This document shows, in pieces, positions 1 through 10,764 of a stretch of DNA of 64,000 nucleotides; positions within the stretch are counted from its first letter, which is position 1; each line of letters begins with the position of its first letter. The position numbers and the translations under genes are program-made. Source of the stretch: Macrothele yani (taxonomy: Eukaryota; Arthropoda; Arachnida; Araneae; Macrothelidae); contig CM076990.1 in assembly GCA_039090855.1 (NCBI GenBank), positions 199,459,232-199,523,231 of the forward strand, written 5' to 3'. The notes below the pieces were generated by a model. That model saw only the letters and a program-made list of their open reading frames with translations. It was not told the origin of the DNA and made no database searches.

Positions 1-440
1 TCGTGAGTTTTTCCTTCACTGTATTATTGTTTAAACTTCATTTAATTATGTTTGTAATTTATTACATGTTTTAACTTCATTTATTTATATTGTTTAAACT
101 TTATTTAATTACATGTTTGCAATTAAGATCGAAAATTGAGAAAATGTTTCCAAAAACGGAAGTAGTGAAAACTTCTTCCATAATTCACTATTTTATTTTT
201 CTAGGAATATTCCCTCTGTCATGTACTGTTGTTAAATATTGTTTAAAAACCTTAAATATTGTTTCTAGAAATATTATCTGTGTTCAGTACTGTTAAATAT
301 TGTTTTATTCAGTAAATCTTTGTGTTTCAACTTGAAAATGGAGGCACAATTGGCTGAGACTGCAGACTGTTCTTGATCCTAGTCATCATTGCAATTGCTG
401 TAGTACCTAGACCAGGCCTTTTTCTTTTTTTAGAAATAAA
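1..440. other. AT-rich intergenic DNA, no gene recognised
   Basis: Very AT-rich sequence with repeated TTTAAACTT/TTTAATTA-type words near the left edge. I see no splice-flanked coding segment, no RNA gene and no recognisable transposon here. Confidence 0.5.
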
Positions 441-935
441 TAAAAGGTGATCAGTTTCTTCTGCCCCCCCCAATTGGGGCAGATTTTTATTATTTTTCAC
501 ATTTAGTAGTTATCTTGCCCAGTGACCATCTGCAGATTATTTTGTGGCACTATGTTATCTGTCACAGACTGATCAGGAACTTCCTGCTATGGGGGTTAAG
601 GACATGGAGGAGCAGCATTCAACAACATGCTTTTCAAGGATTCTCCTTCATGACAATGCCAGTGATCACAAAACAAAGCAAGTTATGGCCTACATACAGT
701 GCGAAAAAGTGAAACAGCTATCCAAATACTGCATATTACCCTGATCTTGCACCATGAAGTACTTGACTGTTTCCAAAAAATTAAAAAAAGGACCTTGCCG
801 AGTGGCATTTTTTCTAAGGGTGCAAAATCTTGCAAAGTGCATTAAATTTAGAGCTATGGATTACCAACAGAAGTACCACCAAGCTTTCCAGAATGTATTT
901 AGACATCTGCAACTTTTTGAAGGATTTCACTGAGG
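440..935 (+). pseudogene. Decayed mariner-family transposase relic
   Basis: Two overlapping short frames (about 515-712 and 544-744) and the sequence after them read like the C-terminal half of a mariner (DD34D) transposase. One frame contains RILLHDNASDH, the counterpart of the usual LLHDNARPH around the second catalytic Asp. It is followed by a weak match to the Tyr-Ser-Pro-Asp-Leu-Ala block and a Lys-Leu-Lys-Lys-Gly stretch near 780. Stops and frame changes show it is dead. No terminal inverted repeats were found, so the element limits are estimates. The family call rests on one motif and its context. Confidence 0.5.
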
Positions 936-1254
936 TAAGCGCAATAGTTTTTGCTCTGCCAAAGCATGTCAAGAACTTTTGGAAAGACTTACATAAATTA
1001 TAATAAGTTTGTTTGGCTTATAGTGAATTCTTACAACAATTTTTGTTTTGTAATGTTAGATTAACTACGAGTGCTGGTTTTTTTTTTTTTGTCTTCTACA
1101 TGAGGGTGATGTTAGATGAAATGATAGAGCAATCTTGCTTGCACTTCATTTGCATGTAGACATCAGGGGCAAATATTCAGGGTGTACTAGGTGTGAGGTG
1201 AACACCCACACAGTCATAATTTATTTAACCTATACTATTGACATTACGGTTTAG
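936..1254. other. Intergenic DNA, nothing recognised
   Basis: No coding segment, RNA gene or transposon end identified. It contains a short poly(T) run near 1078-1090. Confidence 0.4.
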
Positions 1255-1495
1255 GATTTATTTCTAATAAAACTTGCCAGAGTTTGTCCTAAGGCTTCAA
1301 GTGGTGGCTAAAATTAATTTCTCCGCACAATATTTTCATTAAGAGAAGGTTTGTTCATTAAGCATAAAATCACATTTGAGCTAAAATCCTCGAGTGTGCG
1401 GTTTCTTGATGGGACATCAGATGGTTTTCAAGCAAATGTGATACAAACACTCCCTAGATGGCGATGCAAGTCACATTTTTATTTCCCTGTGGTTT

Positions 1496-1720
1496 TTTTT
1501 TTTTTTTTTGGTTGGAGGTTTAACGACCACCGTGAGCAACTCAATGGGCTATAAGCAGCCGCCCGTCCCTAATTTATTAGGGTCACTGGTTCCAGGGAAG
1601 GGATAGAGCCAGTGCCGTAAGACAAACACAACATCCATGCCTCACCGGGATTCGAACCCGGACCCCTTCTGGACGAATGATCAGAGGCCATCGCTAAGAC
1701 CACTGCGCCACCGGGGCGGC
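1496..1720 (-). mobile_element. SINE-1, tRNA-derived, copy 1
   Basis: On the minus strand the element starts with a tRNA-like head: a box A-like GGCGCAGTGG and the box B core GGTTCGAATCC. A short body follows (TGAGTTGCTCACGGTGGTCG) and then a poly(A) tail, seen as poly(T) at 1493-1510. It is bounded by the 11-bp direct repeat CCCTGTGGTTT at 1485-1495 and 1721-1731, a target-site duplication. Tail plus TSD indicate LINE-mediated retrotransposition, presumably by a poly(A)-using LINE not seen in this window. Confidence 0.85.
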
Positions 1721-1798
1721 CCCTGTGGTTTCAAACATTACAACTGATCTCTCAGGGTGTGCTAGCCAAATAGAGCACCACTTGTAATCCCATGGAGC

Positions 1799-2021
1799 TT
1801 CTTTTTTTTTTTGATTGGAGGTTTAACGACCACCGTGAGCAACTCAATGGGCCATAAGCAGTCGCCCGTCCCTAATTTAGGGTCACTGGTTCCAGGGAAG
1901 GGAGAGAGCCAGTGCCGTCAGACAAACACAACATCCATGCCTGACCGGGATTCGAACCCGGACCCTTTACGGACGAATGATCAGAGGCCAGCGCCTTAGA
2001 CCACTGCGCCACCGGGGCGGC
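1799..2021 (-). mobile_element. SINE-1, tRNA-derived, copy 2
   Basis: Same family and orientation as the copy 80 bases upstream, and very similar in sequence. Flanked by the 13-bp direct repeat AATCCCATGGAGC at 1786-1798 and 2022-2034. Its own target duplication shows that it inserted independently rather than by segmental copying. Confidence 0.85.
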
Positions 2022-2820
2022 AATCCCATGGAGCAATGCAATTCAATGTTGTGATATGAGTTGCTGTTAGATTATGTTTTTGGATAACAAAACTCTCCAA
2101 AATTTGGCCTCAGGCTTCACATGGTGGCTAAAATTAATTTCCTTATACAAAGTTTTCATAAAGTGGAAAAGGTTTGTTGCTTCATTGTTTAAACAAAACA
2201 GTTTCATAGTATTTGCATCCGTAGGTGTGCTGTTTGGCCAGTGAACACCCGATGTGGGTAAAACAACTGTGATACAAAGCTCTCCAGATGGGGCTTTAGG
2301 TCATGTTTTTATTTCCGCAGAGCGTAAACTTCCAGGGTGTGAGCACCGAAAAAGCGCTACTGGTCATATGTTTGCATTTGGAATCTCGTGGAGTCATAAA
2401 TGCAATTCAACGTTCTGCCACAAATTGCAGTTTTTCTGCCTTTTCGAAGCAGTGCAAATCGATGCGTTTATGAGCACAGATTTAAAAACAGAATTTTAAA
2501 TTTTGTTATCCATATAGGATGGGATAACAAAAATTTATTATTTTTTATTTAACGACCACTTAATTAAAAAAATGCTTTCGTATGTTCAAAATCAATATGT
2601 GATTTTTTTAGCTCAGGTTACATATTAAAATGTTTGCGTGTTTATTTATTTTTTTCTCCCCCGTAACAGCGCACAACCAACCTAAATGGGCACAAAATGC
2701 TACTGGTAGACACATTTCTTTTTTTTCATATTCTGCAACAGCTGTATTATTTAATTTCTTATAAAGAATCTGAACAGCTCCCTCAGTATTTCATTTGTGA
2801 TCCCTCTTTTCATTTACTAG

Positions 2821-3172
2821 GTAACTGGATGGGGAATGAATGAGAATGAGACCTACTCCGAAACACTAATGCAAGCAGTGCTTCCAGTGGTGTCGCACAG
2901 TGTCTGCGAGAAGGGTTACGAAGATTCTAGGCTACCTCTGACAGTTACAGAAAACATGTTTTGTGCTGGATTTGCTCGAGGTAAGACTGACGCCTGCAGT
3001 GGAGACAGTGGGGGACCCATGGTTTTTCTTGATGAAGCGGCAAAAGAAAAACGGTGGATCCTGGAAGGAATAGTCAGCTGGGGAAGCCCAAGCGGTTGTG
3101 GTCACCCTAAACCAATATGGTGGCTTTACGACTGTCAGCAAATTTTTGGACTGGATACATTTGTTTTTTTAA
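2821..3172 (+). CDS. Terminal exon of a Factor C-like S1 serine protease (one frame break)
   Basis: A pyrimidine-rich tract and AG at 2819-2820 precede an exon opening with VTGWG, the conserved chymotrypsin-fold strand. Then come a Cys-containing segment (SVCEKGYED), MFCAGF, and DACSGDSGGP with the catalytic Ser195. The Asp six residues before that Ser predicts trypsin-like specificity for Arg/Lys. VSWGSPSGCG follows. The catalytic His and Asp must lie in upstream exons outside the window. Just after GCG the frame shifts: one extra A in the AAA at 3109-3111. The downstream frame then reads NQYGGFTTVSKFLDWI, the expected S1 C-terminal helix, and stops at 3170-3172. From memory of the family, the wording (LPLTVTENMFCAG, WILEGIVSWGSPSGCG) is closest to limulus clotting factor C, the LPS-activated zymogen of the haemolymph coagulation cascade. 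The protease call is very sure; the Factor C label is moderate. The frame break may be a sequence error or an inactivating mutation. Confidence 0.8.
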
Positions 3173-3351
3173 ATAATTTCCCAATGTAACCAAATATAAC
3201 AGAACTCTTACACAAAACCACTTTGGTTTGTTTTTGCTCAGCAATTTGTAGTACTGTATTTCTGAAATCTTTACCACAGTTAAAATACACAAAGCCATTC
3301 AACTAAGTGACTGATATATAAAAGAGTGCATTGCAATTTCATTATTTTTTT

Positions 3352-3357
3352 AATAAA
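3352..3357 (+). promoter_or_regulatory. AATAAA poly(A) signal of the protease gene
   Basis: Canonical hexamer 180 bases after the corrected stop codon and on the same strand. A second AATAAA follows near 3400. Confidence 0.5.
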
Positions 3358-3452
3358 GAGTTCATCATAGACTTTAATGTGAATAACTTGTTTTTGTGAA
3401 ATAAAAAAGTCTAGCAGTGTTAAACTAAAATGCTCACGTGTGTATAGCCATA

Positions 3453-4992
3453 TACACTGGCGTGCAAAAATTAAGGACGAGACGGTTTTTCGAATGTAAC
3501 GTCGTGCAGAAGTGCCACATTGACTCAAATCATACCATAAGATCCCCAAGATGTAAGAATATGGGACAAGTGAGCAAACCCATCCAAACAAGGAATCCAA
3601 AGGATACAAAGGCACTTTATTGAAAAGGTAGCTTCGAGCACAACTGGACAGAAGACAGAACGTCCATGTGACAGGCGGCTGCCAGGAAAAATCCAGTCTT
3701 TAGTAGGGGATATGATCACCCCTGACTGTGTTGCAGGATTTACAACGTCTGTCCATGCTGAGGACTAGGTTGTCAAGGAGCTGTTGACGCATTGTGGCCC
3801 ATTCCTCTTATAGTTCCAATCGTAGCTGCGGAATCGTTGCTGGTGACTGGTGACGTGCTGCCAAGCGTCTCCCGAGAAGGCCCCACACGTATTCGACTGG
3901 ATTTAAGTCCAGGGACCTTGCGGGCCAATCCATGCGTTGAATATCTTCACTCTCCAACAGCCACTGCACCACGAGGTGTAGCGTTGTCGTCCATGAAGAG
4001 GAACTCAGGATCCACAGCACCTCTAAACAGATGCACGTGAGGCAGGCAAACCTCGGTACAATAGCGGACACCAGTGACTGAACCTCCTTGGAAGATGTGG
4101 AGGTCAGTACGGTTACCAAGCATGATACCACCCCAAACGAGAACTCCGCCACCTCCAAACCGGTCCCTTTCGATGATGTTGGAGGTGTGATTGTGTGTTC
4201 CCTGCTCTATCTAGATGTGTATACATCCAGAGTCGCTCGTCAGACTAAATCGGCTCTCATCCATAAAGAGAACTCTACCCCATTGCTGATGTGTCCAGTT
4301 CTTGTGTTCCTGGCACCACAAAAACCTCCGTCTCTGATGAGCAGGCGTTAATGGCACACACCATACTGGTCGTCGTGCAAATAGACCACCTTTCTGCAGC
4401 CTCCTGGCCACAGTGAAACACGATAACAGACGTCCAGTTGTCTGTTGCATGTGCCTTGCGATTTCTCCTGCTGTCTGCCGTCTGTCTCTTCTCGTCTGTA
4501 GGACAATACACCGGTCGTCCGCCGCCATGGTTGCTCATGGACGACCACTGCTAAACTCTCGGACAGCTGTTCCTGTCATTTGAAATGCTCTCCAAGCACG
4601 TGAAACGATGCTGTGAGCGATCCCAAACACCTCGGCCACACTAGTCACACTTTGACCTTCTTCCAACTTCCCAATGGCGCGACCTCGGGTAAAGTCATCC
4701 AGATGTCGTGTACTGGATTGCCTGTTGGCCATATCACACGGTGGCAGCAACTCGACGTCGTTCAAACCGACGTACACCGTGCAATAGCTTTCACCGAATT
4801 GCTGAGCATACACCGCCCATGTGCTTTATACCCTTCCGTTACCCCCCCCCACATCATGCTGCATATATGCGCATACCCAACTGTACCGGACCCTAGTCTA
4901 TCTCCTGAGTGGTCGTTCGGTCCGTTCTGCCTGCTTGTTTCGCTGTTATGCTAATTTCTCCTCTTCATCCTTAATTTTTGCACACCAGTGTA
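3453..4992 (-). mobile_element. Tc1-like DNA transposon 1 (Tc1/mariner, DD34E type)
   Basis: Terminal inverted repeats beginning TACACTGG(C/T)GTGCAAAA lie at 3453 and, inverted, end at 4992; the terminal TA fits TA-target insertion. The minus-strand coding region is broken into pieces at about 4813-4535 (helix-turn-helix DNA-binding part), 4528-4211 (contains FMDESRF, first catalytic Asp) and 4158-3808 (contains SLDLNPVEYVW, the third catalytic Glu context). Frameshifts separate the pieces, so it is non-autonomous today. It sits between the protease 3' end and the CSTF1 3' end. Confidence 0.88.
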
Positions 4993-5013
4993 CAAGTTGG
5001 CATGCAAAGCAAT

Positions 5014-5069
5014 CACTATACTGCTTAATGATCCAAAGTGGTAACTTTGGATCATTAAGCAGTATAGTG
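5014..5069. repeat. Perfect 26-bp inverted repeat with 4-nt loop
   Basis: Arms 5014-5039 and 5044-5069 are exact reverse complements around GGTA. No transposon terminus accompanies it. Confidence 0.9.
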
Positions 5070-5221
5070 CAAGTACAGAAGCAATAGGTGAGTGTAGTTC
5101 TTCCAATAAGCACAATCACAACACCCCAGAAGGTAAACAGCTGGAATTAGAAAAATTGGATGCTGTGCAGACAGACCACCAGAATTTCAACGGTGAAGCT
5201 GTAGCATAATATGCATAGATA

Positions 5222-6463
5222 TATACTATATTGACAAAAGTCACTAGACACCTAGAAGAGAAACACGACATAGCATTTATTGACATATGTTAGTACACTG
5301 TTGGTCCTCCTTTGGCCTTAATGCATGCACTGACCCTTCGAGACATGCTTTCGACAAGGTTTTGGAACACAGTGATAGGTATGCTCTTCCATTCAGTACT
5401 AATGCTGCCGCTGTTGCTTAGTAGTAGGACTTGGTTTCGAACTTTCTATGTGGCACTCTAATTCATCCCATAGGTGCTCTATGGGATTAAGATCAGGGCT
5501 CTGTGCTGATCAGGCCACACACAATATGGAATTATCGTCAAACCACGCCGTAACAATCCTTACTTTATGGCTCAGTGCATTATCCTGCTGGTACCAACAC
5601 GGCTCGGTTCCATAGTATTGCCACAGAGTTCGTAGGGCATAATTGTCCAGAATATCGAGGTAGACATGCTGGTTAACAGGTTTGTCCACGATAACCAATG
5701 GGCCGGGACCATACCACGAAAAACACCCCCAAGCGACTACACTGACAGCTCCAAACTTGACCATACGAACAGTACACTGTGGTAAATAGCGTTCCCCTGG
5801 CTGCTCCCATACCCACACATGGCCATTAGACTGATGGATCGTATAGCTGGATTCATCAGTCCATAACACCCGTTTCCATTGATCTATGGTCCATGATAAA
5901 TGTTCTTTACACCATGCTAAACGACGAGTAGCATCCCGAGTGGAGATGAAAGGCTTATGAGCAGCCGCACAACCACAATAACATATGGAATGAAGTTCTC
6001 TGCAAATGGTACTCGTACATACCGAGGTTCCAGCATTTTTACTCACCTGTACACTGAGGTCTTGTACAGTACTCCGTCGATCAGCTGTAATGACTCTCCT
6101 GAGGCTTCAACGTCCTCTATCACCGATTTTCTTTGGTCTGCCGGTATGTTTTGCTGCTTCAGGCGTGCCATGTGTCTTCCACTTATTCAGTACATCCAAA
6201 ACAGTTGCTTTAGGTTTGTTTAAATTCCTCTTGGCTTCTCTTACGGACAACCCAGTAACATAACACCCAACAATCTTTCCTTTCTCAAAGTCAGTTCTCT
6301 CCCACCGCAACATATTCACTCAACCTCACAGTGTGATATGATCGCGGTCAGCTGCAGGCTTGTTTTTATACCGTTTGCAGCTGTACTGTGTATCTTAACA
6401 ATGCAGTGGATCTGTTCATTTGCTTTTGAAGGGGTGTCCGGTGACTTTTGTCAATATAGTGTA
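5222..6463 (-). mobile_element. Tc1-like DNA transposon 2
   Basis: Inverted ends share ACTATATTGACAAAAGTCAC next to TA dinucleotides, at 5222 and 6463. On the minus strand an N-terminal DNA-binding segment (6319-6107) is followed by a catalytic region (6046-5510). That region carries LWTDESSY (Asp 1) and CWYQQDNALSH (Asp 2); beyond a single in-frame TGA at about 5508 it continues SPDLNPIEHLWDEL (Glu 3). All three DD34E residues are therefore still present. The visible damage is one nonsense codon plus a frame change near 6050-6110. It is one of the better preserved DNA transposons in the window. Confidence 0.88.
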
Positions 6464-7270
6464 TGTCAGAGCAACCACTGAATTAAATTAATGGCAGTAC
6501 AAATCCATAATGTACATACATCTGAAATTAACTGCTGCTGATAGTTTTACAATTTGGTAAGTAGTGGGTATATATATGAATGATGTGAAAGGATACTTTA
6601 GAACTAAATGGTATCACACATGTTTCTTACAATGTGCTCAGCGTACCCATTTATGTGAGCTGTGTGTGTTAATATGGTCCCATTTTTATTTTTTTAATTT
6701 TACTTTCCCTTGGGGGGGGGGAGTATAATGCTGCCCATGAGCATCTACAGATAGAAGTAATCTGTAATTAAGTAGGAGTCACAAGCACAGTAGGACAAAT
6801 TAACCACTCTTGCTTCCTTCAAGCCTGGTCCCAAGAACAGTTTACCAGAACCACATACCTCTCATCACTTAGCAACTGGTGCAGCTATTAGGGTGATACA
6901 AAAGAAGGGATTATACAGTTGAACCAGCCCACACAATGCAAAATCATATTTTTGTGGTTCATGATGTTCAGCAACTATCTTTTTAACATAGGAATAAATT
7001 TGTAACTATAACAAAGTTTACACACACATCTGTGTTCCTTTTAACTTTGTTACAGACAGTCATAAATATACAGTTGAGCGAAACATGGAGGAGCATACAA
7101 ATCTCTTACAAGCAGGCTCTATGTCTGGCTGTCAATCTTGAATTTATTCTTGCAGGCATGCACTATATGCTCTAGGTTAAAGCAACACTTCCATAAAACC
7201 TGCATGACATTTTAGGGATGAATTGCTGTAAAACTGCATCTTACCTTCAAATCACTGTATTAGTGCATTA
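6464..7270. other. Intergenic DNA, nothing recognised
   Basis: Low-complexity patches (poly(G) near 6713-6721) but no gene, RNA or transposon end that I can support. Confidence 0.4.
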
Positions 7271-7274
7271 TATT

Positions 7275-9337
7275 TCAACTCACCTCTTTGTTATATGCTG
7301 ATGACACAGCAAAAGTGAGCTGCAGAGTGTTCAGAAATAAGAGAAAAAACATAAGTTATGGTTTTTGAGTGAGGAATTAGTATTGAATGCAAGATAAGTT
7401 TAAATGGCACAGTTATTGGCCAGGTGAACGCGTTTGTATATTTGGAAAGCATGTTTGACAGAGAGAACAAATGAGATGGCGAAATCAGTAGGCGAGTGAA
7501 TTCTTCATTGAAAGACATAGCTGCTTTAGGTGGATTTCACAAGAATGATGGGTTCTGAAGAAAGTCCCAAATGGCTGTATATGAAAGTGTAATTGTTCCT
7601 ACTCTGATGCATGGCAGTGAAACCTGGGTACTGCAGAAGAGACATAGGAGTCATTTGCGTGCTGGAGAAATGCGTTACTTACGGAGAAGTTTGTGACAAG
7701 ACACACTGATCATGAGAGGAGTGAAGATACAGAGGGTAAGTCAAAAGTTTTGCAATATTTGCATAAACGCATGTGCTGCGGCGGGTATGTCACGTGTTTA
7801 AACTAGTTCAAGTCGTGCACTGCAGTCAGTTGAAAGGGATATAAAGTGGTGATCGTTGCTGTGAACAGATTTGCAGGTCGTTGTTCTGTCTGTGGTTGGG
7901 ACGCCTAAAAGATGAACCGGCTAATTAGGAAACTTTTGCTTTATGATTTTGAACTCAGCCATTACGCTGCTCAAGCAACACTAAACATTTGTCATGCGAA
8001 AGGGGAAGGGCATGGATCACAGCACTGCAACCAGATGGTTCAAGAAATTTCGCTCAGGTTACAGAAACCTCGACAATCAGCCAAGGTCAGGCAGGCCGCG
8101 AACCATGGATTCGGAGGTCGTAGACGCGAATCTGACAACCAGCACTCGGAGATTATCAGGTGAGCTGGGCATATCACAGACGACCATGGTTCGTCACCTT
8201 CAGGATCTTGGCAAGGTCTACAGGAGCTGCTGCATTGCCCCTCATCAACAGACGCCAGCTGAAGCAAACCGCCGAGTAAAAATTTGCACAAAACTCCTAG
8301 AAAACCTGCATGACGTACATTTCATCAAGAAAATTGTTATGTACGATGAAAAGTGGGGTCAATTTCTGTAATCCTAACACACAACTGCAGCAGTACACTG
8401 TTGCTTCGAGCACAAGGCGATGCTCTGCGTCTGGTGGAATTTAGAGGGGATATTCCATTACGAATTTGTTCCAGATGGTTGGACCATCAATGCCAACCTC
8501 TATTCTGAACAGTTGAAGTGGGTGTATGCCATTTTGGAGAAGTACCCGGCACTGGTGAACAGAAAGCACGCTCACCTACAGCAGGACAACGCTCGGCCTC
8601 ATACCGTGCGAATGACAAGGGCAAAATTTAGCAACTTGAGAGCGTCGAAATGATGCCACATCCAGCATACAGTCCACACCTTGCCCAGTCTGACTATTAC
8701 TTGTTCAGGTTCATGGCCCACTTCCTTCGTGGGCGGCACTTAACCAACCAGGAGGAGGTAGCAGGTTGGAGTGAAGGAGTTCTTTGCCTCAAAGGACAAG
8801 AACGGGTACCGCCACGTAATCGAAGAACTGGCAGACAGATGGCTAAAAATGGTACAACATGATGGCCTGTACTTTGAATGCTAGTCATCTTTCGTTGTAA
8901 AGGTACGTATGAAGACAAAGTGATCCAAATACTGCAAAACTTTCGACTCACCCTCTGTATGTTGCAGTTATGTAATGAGAGGCAAAATTTTGTTAGTAAT
9001 GTGGAGACTAATATTCTCAGGTGGTTTGGCCATGTTGAAAGAATGAGTGATGAGATGCTTGCTAAGAGAGCTTTTCCCACCTAAGTGGCAGGAAAGAAAG
9101 GTAGACCAAGGAAATTGTGGGAAGACCAGATTCACAAGAATGTCTGCATGAGAAAAAGATTATGAGTATGAAGAGCAAAAGGTTTTGTGTGCATCGTGTG
9201 ATGGATGTCAGTGAAGCTTGAGCTGTGTGCATAGATTGCTGTAAAAGGAAATATGTGATATGGCAACAGTAAGTTCTTTCTTTGAGGAGCTAGCCTCTGA
9301 ATATCAAAGAACAGCTTAGTGATATGTATGTATGTAT
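7275..9337 (+). mobile_element. LINE-B fragment (non-LTR retrotransposon 3' part), split by a mariner
   Basis: 7275-7729 and 8960-9320 together match the C-terminal coding and 3' end of the better copy at 42.5-43.47 kb: the post-RT region, then the shared GTGGTTTGGCCATGTTGAAAG segment, then the 3' end with ACAGCTTAGTGATATG and a (GTAT)n tail at about 9321-9337. Many stops make it an old copy. The interruption is the mariner at 7730-8957. Confidence 0.8.
7730..8957 (+). mobile_element. Mariner transposon (SETMAR-like transposase) inside LINE-B
   Basis: Ends CAGAGGGTAAGTCAAAAGTT and its inverse (ending CACCCTCTG) are bounded by TA at 7728-7729 and 8958-8959. Removing the element rejoins the LINE-B reading (GAAGATA, then TGTTGCAG). 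Coding pieces: an N-terminal segment near 7994-8371 with two helix-turn-helix-like parts (HSTATRWFKKF, then RPRTMDSEVVD), ending in VMYDEKW (first Asp); 8420-8653 with LQQDNARPH (second Asp); 8650-8862 with AYSPHLAQSDYYLF (third Asp). This is a DD34D mariner. Frame breaks near 7990, 8371-8420 and 8650 disable it. Confidence 0.92.
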
Positions 9338-9512
9338 CTCTTTATTACAGTTCCACTTCAGTTCTCAGCCTGATTTCAAAGACCATTAAAATATATTTGT
9401 ACATAACTGATACTGCTGTATAACCCTGCTCAAATCTTGTCACTACAGAGTATGTGCAGCATTTCCAGTCAGTGTTACTAACATTTTCATTTACTACTAG
9501 GAATACAGTAGC

Positions 9513-10406
9513 CATAGTGAGAAGAATTGGCAAGAAAACACGTAACACACAAAACATTAAAAGAATTCTTGAAATTGTCATCACACGCGTAAGTTACATA
9601 AAAATTATGAGCGGGATGTTTCAGTAGCGACTTCTACCTTCATCAGCCATGGAATGAGACATGTGGTAAAAGCGTCAGTTGTTGCCAGATTTCAAAATCG
9701 CTTTCCAAATAATAGGGATGTTAAAAGGTGCGTCAGTATTGCAGGTGTTAGGGGTAAGGTAGATTTCAATGCTTTCGCGGTATCTGAGGGCATGCCGATT
9801 GCTGAACGGGACAATTTGCTTAACATTGTGCCAATCAGGAGCTGCGGACAATTGCAGTCAAATCACTACAGGATTGCAGTCAAACCATCTCCACATCTTC
9901 TCAAACTCATCCTTAAGGACAGAGATCTCAATAAAGCCCTAGATTTACAAGGTGTCTACTCCATCCCTATCAACACTTCCACAGGGGTGGCATTACCCAC
10001 TATATTGGTAGTACTTACCACAGCATAAACCGGCATTTGATGGAGCATATTACTGATGTTAAGAAAGGTAGCCCTTCCACCTCCCTTTCAATTTTAACCA
10101 TCAGTGATACGTCCGCGGCTCCCGATTGGCCCAATGTTAAGTGAATCGCCCCATTCAGCAATCGGCATGCCCTCAGATATCGCGAAAGCATTGAAATCTA
10201 CCTTACCCCTAACACCTGCAATACTGACACACCTTTTAACATCCTTATTATTTGGACAGCGATTTTGAAATCTGGCAACAACTGACACTTTTACTACGTG
10301 TCTCATTCCATGGCTGATGAAGGTAGAAGTCGCTACCGAAACGTCCCGCTCATAATTTTTCAACGTAACTTACGCGTGTGATGACGATTTCAAAAATTAT
10401 TTTAAT
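9513..10406 (+). mobile_element. Penelope-like element C, 5'-truncated with inverted flank
   Basis: Bounded by the direct repeat GAATACAGTAGC at 9501-9512 and 10407-10418. The plus strand of the centre encodes a GIY-YIG endonuclease start (GVYSIPINTSTG, about 9950-9990) and, after frame breaks, a C-terminal segment APDWPNV...RYRESIEIYL (10116-10205). The left flank 9575-9846 is the inverted copy of the right flank about 10112-10395, which covers the C-terminus and 3' end. No RT domain remains. The copy looks like a 5'-truncated cDNA that folded back on itself. Confidence 0.8.
10314..10341 (+). ncRNA. Hammerhead-like core motif of PLE C
   Basis: CTGATGA (10314-10320), one unpaired A, stem GGTAG/CTACC with a 6-nt loop, then GAAA (10338-10341). 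This matches the CUGANGA-stem II-GAAA order of a hammerhead ribozyme core, except for the extra base before the stem. Closure of stems I and III was not established. An inverted copy lies at 9619-9646. Confidence 0.4.
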
Positions 10407-10528
10407 GAATACAGTAGCTATTGCATGGAAAAGAGCACTTGCCATTTACATACCAGCATGAAAAATGTAAAGACTTCAATATTTAAACACGAGTACAGAA
10501 AAATAGTACATAATAAAAACATAGTTAT

Positions 10529-10534
10529 TTTATT
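10529..10534 (-). promoter_or_regulatory. CSTF1: AATAAA poly(A) signal of CSTF1
   Basis: Canonical hexamer on the minus strand, about 112 bases beyond the CSTF1 stop codon, in an otherwise unremarkable 3' UTR. Confidence 0.55.
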
Positions 10535-10645
10535 GTTGTTTTTTTTACACAAACAAAATACCATTTTGCCTGAGGAATACAGTATTAAAACATACGAAAT
10601 TCAATGACAAGATCTGTATAGATTAGACGGAACGAGAATACCATG

Positions 10646-10761
10646 CTATTCACCAGATTCAGCACGTCGATACCAAAATCTTGCTCGGTAATCATCACTG
10701 CATGTCAAAAATGCTGGACTAATGGGTGAATGTACAATGTAACGCACAATATTGTTGTGAC
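10646..10761 (-). CDS. CSTF1: CSTF1 (CstF-50) last coding exon
   Basis: The minus strand reads a TTTTGTAACTCTAG acceptor, then [20 protein letters not shown] followed by [17 protein letters not shown] and TAG (stop at 10648-10646). This is the final WD40 blade of CstF-50, the scaffold subunit of the cleavage stimulation factor. In the nucleus CstF binds the GU-rich element downstream of poly(A) sites and promotes pre-mRNA 3' cleavage. The vertebrate protein ends almost identically (from memory). The exon starts in phase 1, completing the Gly codon whose first base ends the exon at 23563. The PLE C insertion lies only about 230 bases past the stop. Confidence 0.92.
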
Positions 10762-10764
10762 CTA

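Larger units (their letters stand above)
1255..2470. repeat. Degenerate ~360-bp tandem duplication, two units
   Basis: Unit 1 (from about 1255) and unit 2 (from about 2075) share the same ordered words: GGTGGCTAAAATTAATTTC at 1304 and 2125, GTGATACAAA at 1438 and 2269, CAGGGTGTG at about 1753 and 2333, AATTCAA(T/C)GTT at about 2041 and 2403. Subtracting the two SINEs in unit 1 with their duplicated targets gives a period of about 350-362 bases. The units differ at many positions, so the duplication is old. No coding role is visible. Confidence 0.7.

Noticed and set aside
1811..1999. 62-codon plus-strand protein containing MPDRDSNPDP
   Set aside because: This is the antisense of the SINE-1 tRNA-like head; the same peptide appears wherever the SINE occurs.
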